Part shown: piece by piece, positions 9,400-18,228 of the stretch | Numbering within the stretch: the first letter of the stretch is position 1 | Layout: each line of letters begins with the position of its first letter | Source: Ignavibacteria bacterium UBA2360 | Lineage (GTDB): Bacteria > Bacteroidota > Ignavibacteria > Tepidaquicellales > OLB5 | DNA: 64,000 bases | Assembly (NCBI GenBank): GCA_002344125.1 | Contig: DDTQ01000008.1 | Span: 369,400-433,399, forward strand | Direction of reading: 5' to 3' | The notes under the pieces: model-generated | Told to the model about the DNA's origin: nothing | The model's input: the letters and a program-made list of their open reading frames with translations, nothing else | The model's database searches: none | Program-made: the position numbers and the translations under genes

Positions 9400-10689
9400 A
9401 TGAAAAAAATATCTATCGAAAGCTCTTTCTTTACCGAAAACAGGAAAAAACTCTCTGCGTTAATGATGGCAGATTCAGCTGCAGTTATCAATTCAAATGA
9501 TATACTTCCCTCAAACGCTGATGGTACGGTGAAGTTTATACAGAACAGCGATCTCTTTTATCTTACCGGAATTGAGCAGGAAGAAACAATACTTATGCTG
9601 AACCCCGGCAGCAGGAATGAAGATCTCCGCGAGGTGCTGTTCATAAGAGATTATAACCAGGATCTTGAAGTATGGGAAGGTAAAAAACTTTCGCCTGCTG
9701 TAGCTTCTGAGATTTCCGGTATAAAAACTGTTTACGAGCTTTCTAGATTTGAAGATGCGCTTCATGATACTATGTGTTCTGTAACTAATATTTATCTTAA
9801 TACCAACGATCATGACCGTTCTAAAAACGAAGTAGAAAGCCGTGACCTCAGATTTATAAATTACTGCAAAAAGTATTATCCTTTGCACAGTTACCACAGA
9901 CTCTCACCATTGATCTACGGTCTTAGAACTATAAAATCAAAAACTGAAATAGATCTGCTGCAGAAAGCGTGCGATATAACTGGTGATGGGTTCAGAAGGC
10001 TGCTGAAATTCGTGAAACCGGGAGTTATGGAGTATGAAGTACAGGCGGAGCTTGCTCATGAGTTTATTAAGCAGGGTACAGGATTTGCGGATTATGAACC
10101 AATTATCGCATCAGGTGAAAATGCATGTTTCCTGCATTATATCAAAAACGATGATCCGTGTAACGACGGTGACATTCTGCTGCTGGATATTGCCGCAGGC
10201 TGGGCTAACTACAACGCAGATATGACGAGGTCAATTCCCGTAAACGGGAAATTTACCGGGAGACAAAAAGATGTTTATAATGCCGTACTGAGAGCAATGA
10301 GGGGCACAATAAAAGAAATGAAGCCCGGTTTGAGTGTGAGAGATATTATCATGATTACCAGGGAATTGATCGCCAAAGAACTTGTTGATCTTAAACTGGT
10401 TAAACCCTCAGATGTTAAAGATGTAAAGCAGAAATCAGCGGAGTTCAAAAAATATTATCCCCACGATGTTTCTCATTTTCTTGGGTTGGGCGTTCATGAT
10501 GTCGGAGTATTTGAGCAGGAACTCAAGCCGGGTATGGTCTTAACCTGCGAGCCAGGCATATATATAAGGGATGAAAAACTTGGTATCAGGCTAGAAAACG
10601 ACATCGTTATAACAGAAGGCGGCAATCTCGACCTTATGAAGAATGTGCCCGTGGATGCTGATGAAATTGAACAATTAATGAATGGGTAA
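9400..10689 (+). CDS. pepP: Xaa-Pro aminopeptidase (M24B, aminopeptidase P)
   Basis: 429 residues. Removes N-terminal residues that precede proline; dimetal enzyme. The N-terminal creatinase-like AMP_N domain (1-165) is followed by the pita-bread M24 fold. Metal ligands are seen in LLDIAAGW and NADMTRS (two Asp), SHFLGLGVHD (His), CEPGIYI (Glu) and GIRLENDIVI (Glu). Start ATG with CTAAAGGCC about 10 nt upstream. It sits alone between two kinase genes; no link to signalling is evident. No signal peptide, so cytoplasmic. Confidence 0.93.
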   Translation: MKKISIESSFFTENRKKLSALMMADSAAVINSNDILPSNADGTVKFIQNSDLFYLTGIEQEETILMLNPGSRNEDLREVLFIRDYNQDLEVWEGKKLSPAVASEISGIKTVYELSRFEDALHDTMCSVTNIYLNTNDHDRSKNEVESRDLRFINYCKKYYPLHSYHRLSPLIYGLRTIKSKTEIDLLQKACDITGDGFRRLLKFVKPGVMEYEVQAELAHEFIKQGTGFADYEPIIASGENACFLHYIKNDDPCNDGDILLLDIAAGWANYNADMTRSIPVNGKFTGRQKDVYNAVLRAMRGTIKEMKPGLSVRDIIMITRELIAKELVDLKLVKPSDVKDVKQKSAEFKKYYPHDVSHFLGLGVHDVGVFEQELKPGMVLTCEPGIYIRDEKLGIRLENDIVITEGGNLDLMKNVPVDADEIEQLMNG

Positions 10690-10993
10690 CTTCTGCAATT
10701 AAGGCATCCCGCGTTCATGATTTTCTCACTTCGTTTTTCGTGATTTCTGCGTTTTATTGCGCAATACCGGTTCACGTTTTTCCTGTATGGCATATAATAT
10801 CAATTAATTATTATTTATATTACATTTAAGATTTTTGCAGGATTAATTTCCGGGCTTCTGTACAAAAATTTCAACCCTGCAAACTATATTTTAATCAAGC
10901 GTACCCTCTTTTTCAAAGTAGATGATATTTATCAATTATTCTTTTTTGGTTAGATATTTCAGGAATATTATTGGATAAATTATAAAAAGTTAC
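10690..10993. other. Gene-free gap (304 nt)
   Basis: AT-rich intergenic region. A possible long-range stem (TTTGCAGG/CCTGCAAA, about 33-nt loop, near 10835-10882) is the only structure noticed. No ORF, RNA gene or strong terminator is supported. Confidence 0.4.
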
Positions 10994-13900
10994 TTGAAAC
11001 TTCAGAATAAAAATAAACTGGGCTCATCGGCGTTATTGATCACCTTTGCGTATTTTGCGTTTGGTGTTATCTGGATAGCTGTATCCGGTGAGATAGTTAA
11101 TTATTTTACTAAAGGTTCTGACCTTGGACCGAGGTTTGAACTTTACAAAGGTTTGTTTTTCATATTGATCACTTCTATACTCCTTTATCTGGCAATTCAC
11201 AGAAGAGAAAAACAGCGCGAAAAGCTTGAGGAAAATATCTCAGCATCAGAAAAGAAATGGAAAGATATCTTTGATTGTGCTAACGATCCTATTTTTTTGC
11301 TGGATAGGAACTACAGAATAATGGAAGCAAATTCAAAGGCGTGCAAATTATACGGTTACACTGAAGCTGAATTCAGGCAACTCAGCATAAAAGACCTTAA
11401 TGAGAATAACAGTGAAGATATCATAAAACACCAGATGGAAGATGTTATCAGTTCCAGGGGAGCGGAGTTTGAGGTCACACACAAAAGTAAAACCGGTATG
11501 TTGATCCCCGTTGAAGTAAGCACTCAGGCCCTCCTTAACAATGATATTGTAGAATATATTCATATTGTGCACGATCTTTCCGCAAGAAAGAACATCGAAC
11601 AGAAACTGAACAGCAGTGAAAGCAAATACCGTACCCTTGTGGAAGCTTCGCATGAAATGATATGGACAACAGATGCAGATGAAATCGTAACTTTCGTGAA
11701 TGACGCTTCATTTAATATATACGGCTATACCCCCCCCGAAATGATCGGCAGAAAGTTTTCTGATTTTTGTAAAGGCGATTACATTAACACAGATAAACAA
11801 ACCATTGAAAATGCCAAAAGGGATGGAAACGGGATAATTGAATATGAAAGCCGGATTAAAGATTCTAACGGCAGAGAAAAATACCTGTTTACAAAATGTA
11901 TTGTTGTCAAAGATCCTGAAGGAAATCCGGCCGGAATGCTGGGAACCTCACTTGATATTACCGAAAGATTTGAAGCCGTTGAGAGGGTAAAATATCATAA
12001 CAGGGTTTATTCTCTGATGACAAACATGAACCAGCTGATCGTCAGAGCGAGTGATAAGAATAGTATCCTTAATGACGCATGCAGACTTGCGGTTGAGTAT
12101 GGTATGTTCCGCATGGCGTGGATAGGGGTAGTTGATGAAACCACCGGAAATGTGAAACCGCAGTATTCTTTCGGCGATACTACAAACTACCTGGAAAGCA
12201 TTACTATTTCTGTGAAAGAGCCTGAAAATATAAGGGGTCCCATAGTGCGTTCATTTACTGATAAATTGTATTACGTCAGTAACGATGTGGAAAACGATGT
12301 AATGCTTAGCAAATGGAAAGAACATACACTTGATAAAGGGTTCAGGGCTTTTGCTTGCTTTCCCATTGAAGTTAAAAATAAGGTTGTTGCCGTCTATAAT
12401 ATTTATTCAGATAAAAAAGGCTTTTTTGGGAAGACGGAAACTGACCTTCTGCTTGAACTTATTGAAGATATTTCTTTCGCACTTGAGTATATTGAACTTG
12501 AACAGGAAAGAGAAGTCATTGAAGGCAGGTATAAGAACATTGTTGAAAAGGCACCCATTGGAATTTACTCTCACATTGACGAAAAAATTACTTATATAAA
12601 CCCTGAAGGCCAGAGGATATTTGGTGTGACCTCAGAAAAAGAACTGATAGGGAAGAATATATTTGATCTTATCCACCCCAATTTCAAAGAAATTGTTACA
12701 AAAAGACTGAAAAATTTTGTAGAAAAAGGAATAGTTGCTCCTGAAATTGAAGAAACTTATGTAAAAATGGATGGAAGCGCTGTGGATGTCATGGTCTCTG
12801 CAATACCATATTCCGTCAACGGCAAAAGCGGGGCGCAGGTATTCTTTAAAGATCTAACGGAGCAGAGGCGAACTCAAAGGGCTATTATTGAATCAAATGA
12901 AAGATTTGATCTTATTTCTAAAGCTACCAACGATACTATCTGGGATTGGGATCTGAAAACAGACGATCTTTGGTGGAATGAATCTTTTAAAGATACCTTT
13001 GGATACAGGGATGAAGAAATTGAAAGAGGTATCAACTCATGGCTTAACCGGATTCACGAAAACGACCGTGAAAGAATTGAAACAGGCATACGAAATGCGA
13101 TCAATTCAAGGCATGATTTCTGGTTTGATGAATACGCTTTTCTGAAAAAGGGGGGAGATTATGCATATGTTTTTGATAGGGGATACATACTCAAAGATCA
13201 AAACGGGAAGCCCTACAGGATGATTGGAAGTATTATCGATATTACCTATCGAAAAACGATGGAAAATGAGCTGAAGCAAAGCGAAGAAAAATGGCGCTCT
13301 TTGTTTGAAAACTCTCCAAGCCTGATTTTTACTCTGGATAAAGATCTTAAGATCACAAGCATTAACCGGTCATTAATTAAGCGCGCCGAAACCGAAGATT
13401 TTATCGGCAGGGATAGCCTGGAACTGGTACATGAAAGCGAAAGAGCAAAGGTAGCTGAAATTATTAATCGGGTCTTTGATAAAGCAGAGGCCGAGAACTT
13501 TATTGTCAGAGGTTCTGAATCACAGTCGAAGCATTACTATTCAGTGCAGGCTATCCCGCAAATCTCAGATAACACCGCAGCAGGTGTAACCATTTTTGCT
13601 ACGGATATTACTGAAAAGATCAATTCGGATGAAAAAATTAAAGAAACTAACCAAAGGCTGCATGCTCTTGCGGCGCACCTGCAAACTATCAGAGAAGAGG
13701 AACGTACAAAAATATCCAGAGAAATTCATGACCAGTTAGGACAGGAATTAACAGCACTGAAAATGGATATCGCCTTCATGTCCAGGAAAATAGATAAAAC
13801 AAAAGTCACCGGCAAAGCGGATTGGGATGAACTGATTGCGGGGCTAAAGTCAATGTCTGATATAACAGACCAAACGATCAACTCGGTCAGAAGAATTGCC

Positions 13901-14329
13901 AGAGAGCTTAGACCCGATGTTCTTGATAAGCTTGGCCTTAAAGAGGCGATTGAGTGGCAGGCTGAGGAATTTACCAAACGAACCGGAATTGACTGCATTG
14001 TTTCAATTACTGCTTCTGAACTGCAGTTTGATAATTTACTTGAAAATACCATTTTCAGGATCGTGCAGGAATCTTTGACAAACGTAGCACGGCACTCAAA
14101 TGCGACAAGATCAAAAATTGGGTTTTTTATCAGCCAAGATGAAGTAAGTCTATCTATAGAAGATAACGGAAGAGGAATAACACAGGATGAGATTGATAAT
14201 GCAAAATCATTGGGGCTTGTTGGCATTAAAGAAAGAGTATATTCGGTTAACGGAACACTTTCAATTAAGGGAACAAAAGATAAAGGAACTATTTTAAAAA
14301 TAACTATACCGCTAAGAAAAAATGAGTGA
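10994..14329 (+). CDS. Membrane-anchored PAS/GAF sensor histidine kinase (NarL-type, HisKA_3)
   Basis: 1111 residues from TTG; no better ATG upstream. Two hydrophobic segments (about 12-35 and 50-68) enclose a short periplasmic loop with no sensory domain, so sensing is probably cytoplasmic. Then PAS-PAS (80-330), a GAF-like domain (335-505), three further PAS domains (510-880; WDWDLKTDDLWWNE is typical of PAS_3), HisKA_3 with ISREIHDQLGQELTALK (His912) and HATPase (ESLTNVARHSNA, DNGRGI, GLVGIKERV). HisKA_3 kinases pair with LuxR-type regulators, and such a gene follows with an 8-nt overlap, so the two are a cognate pair. Confidence 0.92.
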   Translation: MKLQNKNKLGSSALLITFAYFAFGVIWIAVSGEIVNYFTKGSDLGPRFELYKGLFFILITSILLYLAIHRREKQREKLEENISASEKKWKDIFDCANDPIFLLDRNYRIMEANSKACKLYGYTEAEFRQLSIKDLNENNSEDIIKHQMEDVISSRGAEFEVTHKSKTGMLIPVEVSTQALLNNDIVEYIHIVHDLSARKNIEQKLNSSESKYRTLVEASHEMIWTTDADEIVTFVNDASFNIYGYTPPEMIGRKFSDFCKGDYINTDKQTIENAKRDGNGIIEYESRIKDSNGREKYLFTKCIVVKDPEGNPAGMLGTSLDITERFEAVERVKYHNRVYSLMTNMNQLIVRASDKNSILNDACRLAVEYGMFRMAWIGVVDETTGNVKPQYSFGDTTNYLESITISVKEPENIRGPIVRSFTDKLYYVSNDVENDVMLSKWKEHTLDKGFRAFACFPIEVKNKVVAVYNIYSDKKGFFGKTETDLLLELIEDISFALEYIELEQEREVIEGRYKNIVEKAPIGIYSHIDEKITYINPEGQRIFGVTSEKELIGKNIFDLIHPNFKEIVTKRLKNFVEKGIVAPEIEETYVKMDGSAVDVMVSAIPYSVNGKSGAQVFFKDLTEQRRTQRAIIESNERFDLISKATNDTIWDWDLKTDDLWWNESFKDTFGYRDEEIERGINSWLNRIHENDRERIETGIRNAINSRHDFWFDEYAFLKKGGDYAYVFDRGYILKDQNGKPYRMIGSIIDITYRKTMENELKQSEEKWRSLFENSPSLIFTLDKDLKITSINRSLIKRAETEDFIGRDSLELVHESERAKVAEIINRVFDKAEAENFIVRGSESQSKHYYSVQAIPQISDNTAAGVTIFATDITEKINSDEKIKETNQRLHALAAHLQTIREEERTKISREIHDQLGQELTALKMDIAFMSRKIDKTKVTGKADWDELIAGLKSMSDITDQTINSVRRIARELRPDVLDKLGLKEAIEWQAEEFTKRTGIDCIVSITASELQFDNLLENTIFRIVQESLTNVARHSNATRSKIGFFISQDEVSLSIEDNGRGITQDEIDNAKSLGLVGIKERVYSVNGTLSIKGTKDKGTILKITIPLRKNE

Positions 14330-14966
14330 AAAAAATATCAGGATTGTAATAGCAGATGACCATGCATTCTTAAGAGAAGGCATAAAAAAAACTATTCAGG
14401 ATGAAACTGATATGAAAATAGTAGGAGAGGCATCAAACGCAAACGATGCTTTGACAGCCATTAAGGAAATGGATCCGGATGTAGTTATTATGGATATATC
14501 CATGCCGGGCAAAAGCGGACTTGATGTGCTTAAAGACCTTAAGGCAATGAAAAAGAAGTATAGGATACTTATTCTAAGCATGCACCCCGAAGACCGTTTT
14601 GCAATACGGGCACTTAAAGCGGGTGCTGCAGGTTATCTTACCAAAGAAAGCGCCCCGGATGAACTTGTAAAAGCTATACGTACAGTACTTACAGGCAGAA
14701 AATATGTCAGCAAAGCGCTTGCTGAAAAACTTGCCGATATACTTTCTGATGATATGGATAAACTTCCTCACGAACAGCTCTCTGATCGTGAATATGAAGT
14801 ATTTATAAAGATCGCCTCCGGCAAAAAGGCGGTTGATATTGGTACGGAGCTTTCAATCAGTGTTCATACTGTTAATACTTACAGGGCAAGAATACTTGAA
14901 AAGTTAAACCTTAACTCAAATGTAGAACTCACTCAGTATGCAATGCATAATAATTTAATTGATTAA
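14322..14966 (+). CDS. NarL/FixJ-family response regulator
   Basis: 214 residues: receiver (5-120; IADDHAFLREG, phospho-acceptor Asp58 in VVIMDISMPG, Thr/Ser in LILSMHP, Lys in YLTKES) and C-terminal LuxR-type helix-turn-helix (LSDREYEVFIKIASGKKA and LSISVHTVNTYRARILEKL). Start overlaps the kinase gene by 8 nt, so the two are translated together. Acts as a DNA-binding transcription regulator; targets are unknown. Confidence 0.95.
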   Translation: MSEKNIRIVIADDHAFLREGIKKTIQDETDMKIVGEASNANDALTAIKEMDPDVVIMDISMPGKSGLDVLKDLKAMKKKYRILILSMHPEDRFAIRALKAGAAGYLTKESAPDELVKAIRTVLTGRKYVSKALAEKLADILSDDMDKLPHEQLSDREYEVFIKIASGKKAVDIGTELSISVHTVNTYRARILEKLNLNSNVELTQYAMHNNLID

Positions 14967-15055
14967 TAAACAAAAGTTTAAACCTTAAAAATGTAACACA
15001 TTTAACTACAGCCAATTCATACATTCTGCTCTTACAAATTTTGATCAATTTAAGA

Positions 15056-15063
15056 TATATTTG
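15056..15063 (+). promoter_or_regulatory. TAnnTTTG promoter element upstream of the receiver/kinase pair
   Basis: TATATTTG, first T 27 nt before the ATG at 15083, followed by ATAAGGAAAA that could serve as a ribosome site. Confidence 0.4.
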
Positions 15064-15082
15064 TTATAAGGAAAATAAATAA

Positions 15083-15475
15083 ATGCCTTATAACATGATA
15101 ATTGTCGAAGATTCAGACCTCGTAGTTCAGAAGTTGACTAAACTCCTTCAGCCTCTTGAAAATATCAAGATTGAAGGAAGAGCTTCGGACGGATACACTG
15201 CGGTGCAGTTGATAAAGGATTTGCATCCGGATTATGTAATTCTTGATATATCTCTTAAGTATGGCCACGGGATCAAAGTACTGGAAGAAATTTCGGGATT
15301 AAAAGATAAACCTTATGTTATTGTACTTTCTAATTTGAATTACCAGTACTACCGTGATAAATGTTTGAAACTGGGTGCTATGCATTTTTTTGATAAGGCA
15401 ATGGAGTTTGAAAAGGTTTATGATATACTAAGTGAAAGGACGCAGAACAATATTGTTGCAGCAAAAACTGAATAA
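15083..15475 (+). CDS. Single-domain response regulator (receiver only)
   Basis: 130 residues consisting only of a CheY-like receiver: acidic pocket IIVEDSD, phospho-acceptor Asp55 in YVILDISLKYG, Ser in VLSNLN and Lys in HFFDKAMEF. No output domain. Its 3' end overlaps the next kinase gene in another frame, which points to coupled translation and a phosphorelay or feedback role with that kinase. Upstream AAGG gives a reasonable ribosome site. Confidence 0.9.
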   Translation: MPYNMIIVEDSDLVVQKLTKLLQPLENIKIEGRASDGYTAVQLIKDLHPDYVILDISLKYGHGIKVLEEISGLKDKPYVIVLSNLNYQYYRDKCLKLGAMHFFDKAMEFEKVYDILSERTQNNIVAAKTE

Positions 15476-16973
15476 ATTTAACTATCCAAAAAGCGCAGAG
15501 CTGCACAACGGAAATCCACGGACTGAGGATACTCTTATTGCCGGTAATATAATTCCCGTTGATTTTAACGCTGAATTGAATGACTCAATTTCTGACGAAG
15601 TTCTGAAGAGCTTAATAAACCTATCCACTGATATCATTACTGTCCTTTCTCCGGATGGTACTATAATTTACGAAAGTGATTCAATAGAATTCATTCTTGG
15701 TTACCGAAAGCAGGAATTGTTAGGTAAAAATGCTTTTGAATTCGTCCACAAAGAAGATTTACCTAAAGTGCAGGAAGATTTCACAAGAGGATTAACTCTG
15801 CCCGGTAAAGCAGTGATCAGTTTATTCCGCTTTATGAGAAAAAACGGAAGTTATGCTTACCTGGAATCAACAGGAACCAGATATGCGGATAAAGGCAGAA
15901 ACAATCTTGTGATCATTTCCCGCGATGTAACCTTGAGGATAGAATCTGAAAATAACATTAAGAGACTTACTGCTGCAGTTGAGCAGTCTTCAAATACCAT
16001 TGTTATAACTGACATTGAAGGTGAAATTGAATATGTAAATAAAAAATTCGCTGATTTGACAGGCTACGCTAAAGAAGAAGTGATCGGCAAATCACCTTCC
16101 ATATTGAAATCAGGCCTGACCCCGGATGAAATGTATAAAGATATGTGGACTACTATTCTGACCGGTAAAGTTTGGCAGGGAGAGTTCAGGAATAAAAAGA
16201 AATCAGGTGAAGTATACTGGGAAAGAATAAAAATTACTCCTGTGGTTGATGATAACGACAGGATAACGAATTTTATTGCTATAAAAGATGATATCAGTAA
16301 TGAAAAGCGTATAAATGATAAGCTTGAGCAGAGTCTGAGAGAAAAAGAAATAATGCTTAAAGAGATCCACCATAGAGTAAAGAACAACCTGCAAATTGTT
16401 GTTAGTCTATTGAACCTGCAATCCACATCTGTTGATGATGTAAAACTTAAAAATCAGCTTTCAATCAGTCAAAACAGGGTCAGATCGATGGCTTTGATAC
16501 ATCAGCATTTGTACAGATCCAGGGATCTCTCCAGGATCAATATGGAAGAATACCTGCTTAGCCTTTCAAGCCAGCTCTTGGTGAGCTACGAGGGGCTTAA
16601 GGATGCTGTAAAAATAAATGTTGATGCCAATGATATTTATTTCACCATAGAAACTGCTGTGCCTTTTGGACTGCTTATCAATGAACTTGTTTCAAATTCA
16701 TTAAAACACGGTTTCCCCGGCGGAAGAGAAGGTAACATAAAGATCAGTCTGTTCGAAACTGAAAAGAACAAATTTGAACTTGACTATTTTGATAGTGGTA
16801 TCGGGTTCAAAATGAATATAGTAAATGGTCATGTTGTGAGTTTTGGAATGCATTTAATAGAAATGCTTGTCAGTCAGCTTGAAGGTTCAATAGAGCTTAT
16901 CCCTTCAGGCGGTACAAATTATAAGATCAATTTCCGGGGAAGTAATTATCAAACCAGATTTCAGTACTCCTGA
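15432..16973 (+). CDS. Cytoplasmic PAS-PAS-HisKA_2 sensor histidine kinase
   Basis: Up to 513 residues, no membrane segment. Two PAS domains (about 50-175 and 178-300; TAAVEQSSNTIVITDIEG opens the second), HisKA_2 with EIHHRVKNNLQIVVSLL, and HATPase (INELVSNSLKHGFPGG, DSGIGF, SFGMHLIEML). The start is uncertain: GTG 15432 overlaps the receiver gene by 44 nt, while TTG 15453 or 15456 follow an AAAGGA at 15435-15440 and are as likely. HisKA_2 kinases usually pair with receiver-type proteins, and the upstream single-domain regulator is the obvious partner. Confidence 0.9.
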   Translation: MKGRRTILLQQKLNKFNYPKSAELHNGNPRTEDTLIAGNIIPVDFNAELNDSISDEVLKSLINLSTDIITVLSPDGTIIYESDSIEFILGYRKQELLGKNAFEFVHKEDLPKVQEDFTRGLTLPGKAVISLFRFMRKNGSYAYLESTGTRYADKGRNNLVIISRDVTLRIESENNIKRLTAAVEQSSNTIVITDIEGEIEYVNKKFADLTGYAKEEVIGKSPSILKSGLTPDEMYKDMWTTILTGKVWQGEFRNKKKSGEVYWERIKITPVVDDNDRITNFIAIKDDISNEKRINDKLEQSLREKEIMLKEIHHRVKNNLQIVVSLLNLQSTSVDDVKLKNQLSISQNRVRSMALIHQHLYRSRDLSRINMEEYLLSLSSQLLVSYEGLKDAVKINVDANDIYFTIETAVPFGLLINELVSNSLKHGFPGGREGNIKISLFETEKNKFELDYFDSGIGFKMNIVNGHVVSFGMHLIEMLVSQLEGSIELIPSGGTNYKINFRGSNYQTRFQYS

Positions 16974-17083
16974 TTAATTGTCCCCAAACATTAAAGGTGC
17001 AGTATAGGTTATTTAACATAACTCTTATGAATTTAAAGTTTGAAAGTTCTACCCGGAAATTCTTAAAAACTAAAAAGTAAAAA

Positions 17084-17281
17084 ATGAGTAACATAAATTT
17101 TCTTGAAGAGCTTGAAAAAAGGCTTAATGAGCTTGAAGCTGAAATATCAAACGGTTTGCCGGCAGGTAAGAATGAATTTGTTATGGAGAATCTTATCCAC
17201 AACTTTGATGAAGCAATGGATAGGACCACAGATTTAAAGCCTGAAATGCTTGAAAAGCATCTCAAGTTCATGGATTATTGA
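17084..17281 (+). CDS. Small acidic coiled-coil protein of unknown function
   Basis: 65 residues, Glu/Leu-rich, with a heptad-like first half (FLEELEKRLNELEAEIS), then a second helix-forming stretch. No signal peptide or membrane segment and not a family I recognise. The ATG follows AAAAAGTAAAAA without a clear ribosome site. It stands between the kinase and an AraC-type regulator on the same strand. A short cytoplasmic helical hairpin is the likely fold; no function is proposed. Confidence 0.6.
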   Translation: MSNINFLEELEKRLNELEAEISNGLPAGKNEFVMENLIHNFDEAMDRTTDLKPEMLEKHLKFMDY

Positions 17282-17322
17282 CCGGCAGAAGTCTTTTCAT
17301 TTTAAATTTTGGCCCTTATTGC

Positions 17323-17332
17323 TAAATTTAGC
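17323..17332 (+). promoter_or_regulatory. TAAATTTAGC box directly before an ATG (leaderless candidate)
   Basis: TAAATTTAGC ends two nt before the ATG at 17335; its first T is at -12. Same geometry as the boxes at 1789 and 34770. No ribosome site is present. Confidence 0.35.
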
Positions 17333-17334
17333 TT

Positions 17335-18147
17335 ATGAATACCCCAAAAGAAAAGTCTCGTTACAGGTACGAGGAGATAAAACCACCTGCAAAGTTATCA
17401 GGTGTGTTGGATAAGATCTGGCTCTTCAATTCTGCGGCATTTTATGATATTGGTAAAAATTTCAGGATATTACCCGACTACACTTCTTCGCTCATCTTCA
17501 CATCAGGCAGAGACAGCGATCTAAAACAGATATTTCTTGCCGGCCCAAATACACGGTCAATTCAAATACAGCACTTCCCCGATCAGTTATCGTGCGGATT
17601 CAGGTTTAAACCGGCAATTCTGCATGGCTTACTTGGGGTGAGCCCAGCTGTTTCACTCGATAAGGTTATTCCGTTAAATACTTTAATTAATGAAAAATCA
17701 TACAGTGAACTTGCCAGGGCCTTTTTTTCAGCAAAAAGTAATGGTAGAAGGATATCTGTATTCAGTAAATTCATAAAAAGCATTTATTCTGCAGTGGACT
17801 CACCGGCGGAACAGTTACGTAAATATATTAACATTATTCTCAAGTCCGGAGGCTCTGTAAAACTTGAATCGATTTATTCATCGCTTAAGATCAGCCCAAG
17901 GCAGTTTCAGCGAAATTTTATAGCAGCTACCGGGCTGGCGCCCAAGGAATTCTGTAAAATTGTCAGGTTTCACACTCTCGCAGATAAATTGGTGAAGAAT
18001 AATTTTCGCCATTACGATGCCCTCGTTGAAATGGGATATTATGACCAGTCGCATTATTACCGTGAATTCAAAGAATTCACTGGCATGCTGCCAAGCGCAT
18101 TTGAGCAAAGGCAAAAGCGTATCAGGCATCGAAATCTCCTGGACTAA
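17335..18147 (+). CDS. AraC-family transcriptional regulator
   Basis: 270 residues. The N-terminal part (about 15-150) resembles the ligand-side domain of DUF6597-type AraC regulators (PPAKLSGVLDKIWLFNS, RILPDYTSSLIF, GFRFKP). The C-terminal 100 residues hold the double helix-turn-helix: LESIYSSLKISPRQFQRNF and the second element YYDQSHYYREFKEFTGMLP. Expected to bind DNA in response to an unknown small molecule. The start ATG lies directly against a TAAATTTAGC promoter-like box. It may regulate the protease gene downstream, but that is only proximity. Confidence 0.92.
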   Translation: MNTPKEKSRYRYEEIKPPAKLSGVLDKIWLFNSAAFYDIGKNFRILPDYTSSLIFTSGRDSDLKQIFLAGPNTRSIQIQHFPDQLSCGFRFKPAILHGLLGVSPAVSLDKVIPLNTLINEKSYSELARAFFSAKSNGRRISVFSKFIKSIYSAVDSPAEQLRKYINIILKSGGSVKLESIYSSLKISPRQFQRNFIAATGLAPKEFCKIVRFHTLADKLVKNNFRHYDALVEMGYYDQSHYYREFKEFTGMLPSAFEQRQKRIRHRNLLD

Positions 18148-18202
18148 GTCCTGCATTTAATCTCATGTCGTATTTTTACAATACATTCCAAACGTTGTAT
18201 CG

Positions 18203-18210
18203 TAATTTTG
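18203..18210 (+). promoter_or_regulatory. TAnnTTTG promoter element upstream of the retropepsin-like gene
   Basis: TAATTTTG, first T 26 nt before the ATG at 18229. It also argues that coding does not begin at the in-frame TTG at 18208, which lies within the box. Confidence 0.35.
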
Positions 18211-18228
18211 TGTAAACAATATTACAAA

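Noticed and set aside
15056..15063. Full -33/-7 promoter for the receiver gene
   Set aside because: The nearest TTG is only 12 nt upstream of the TATATTTG box, too close for the expected spacing, so only the -7-like element is listed.
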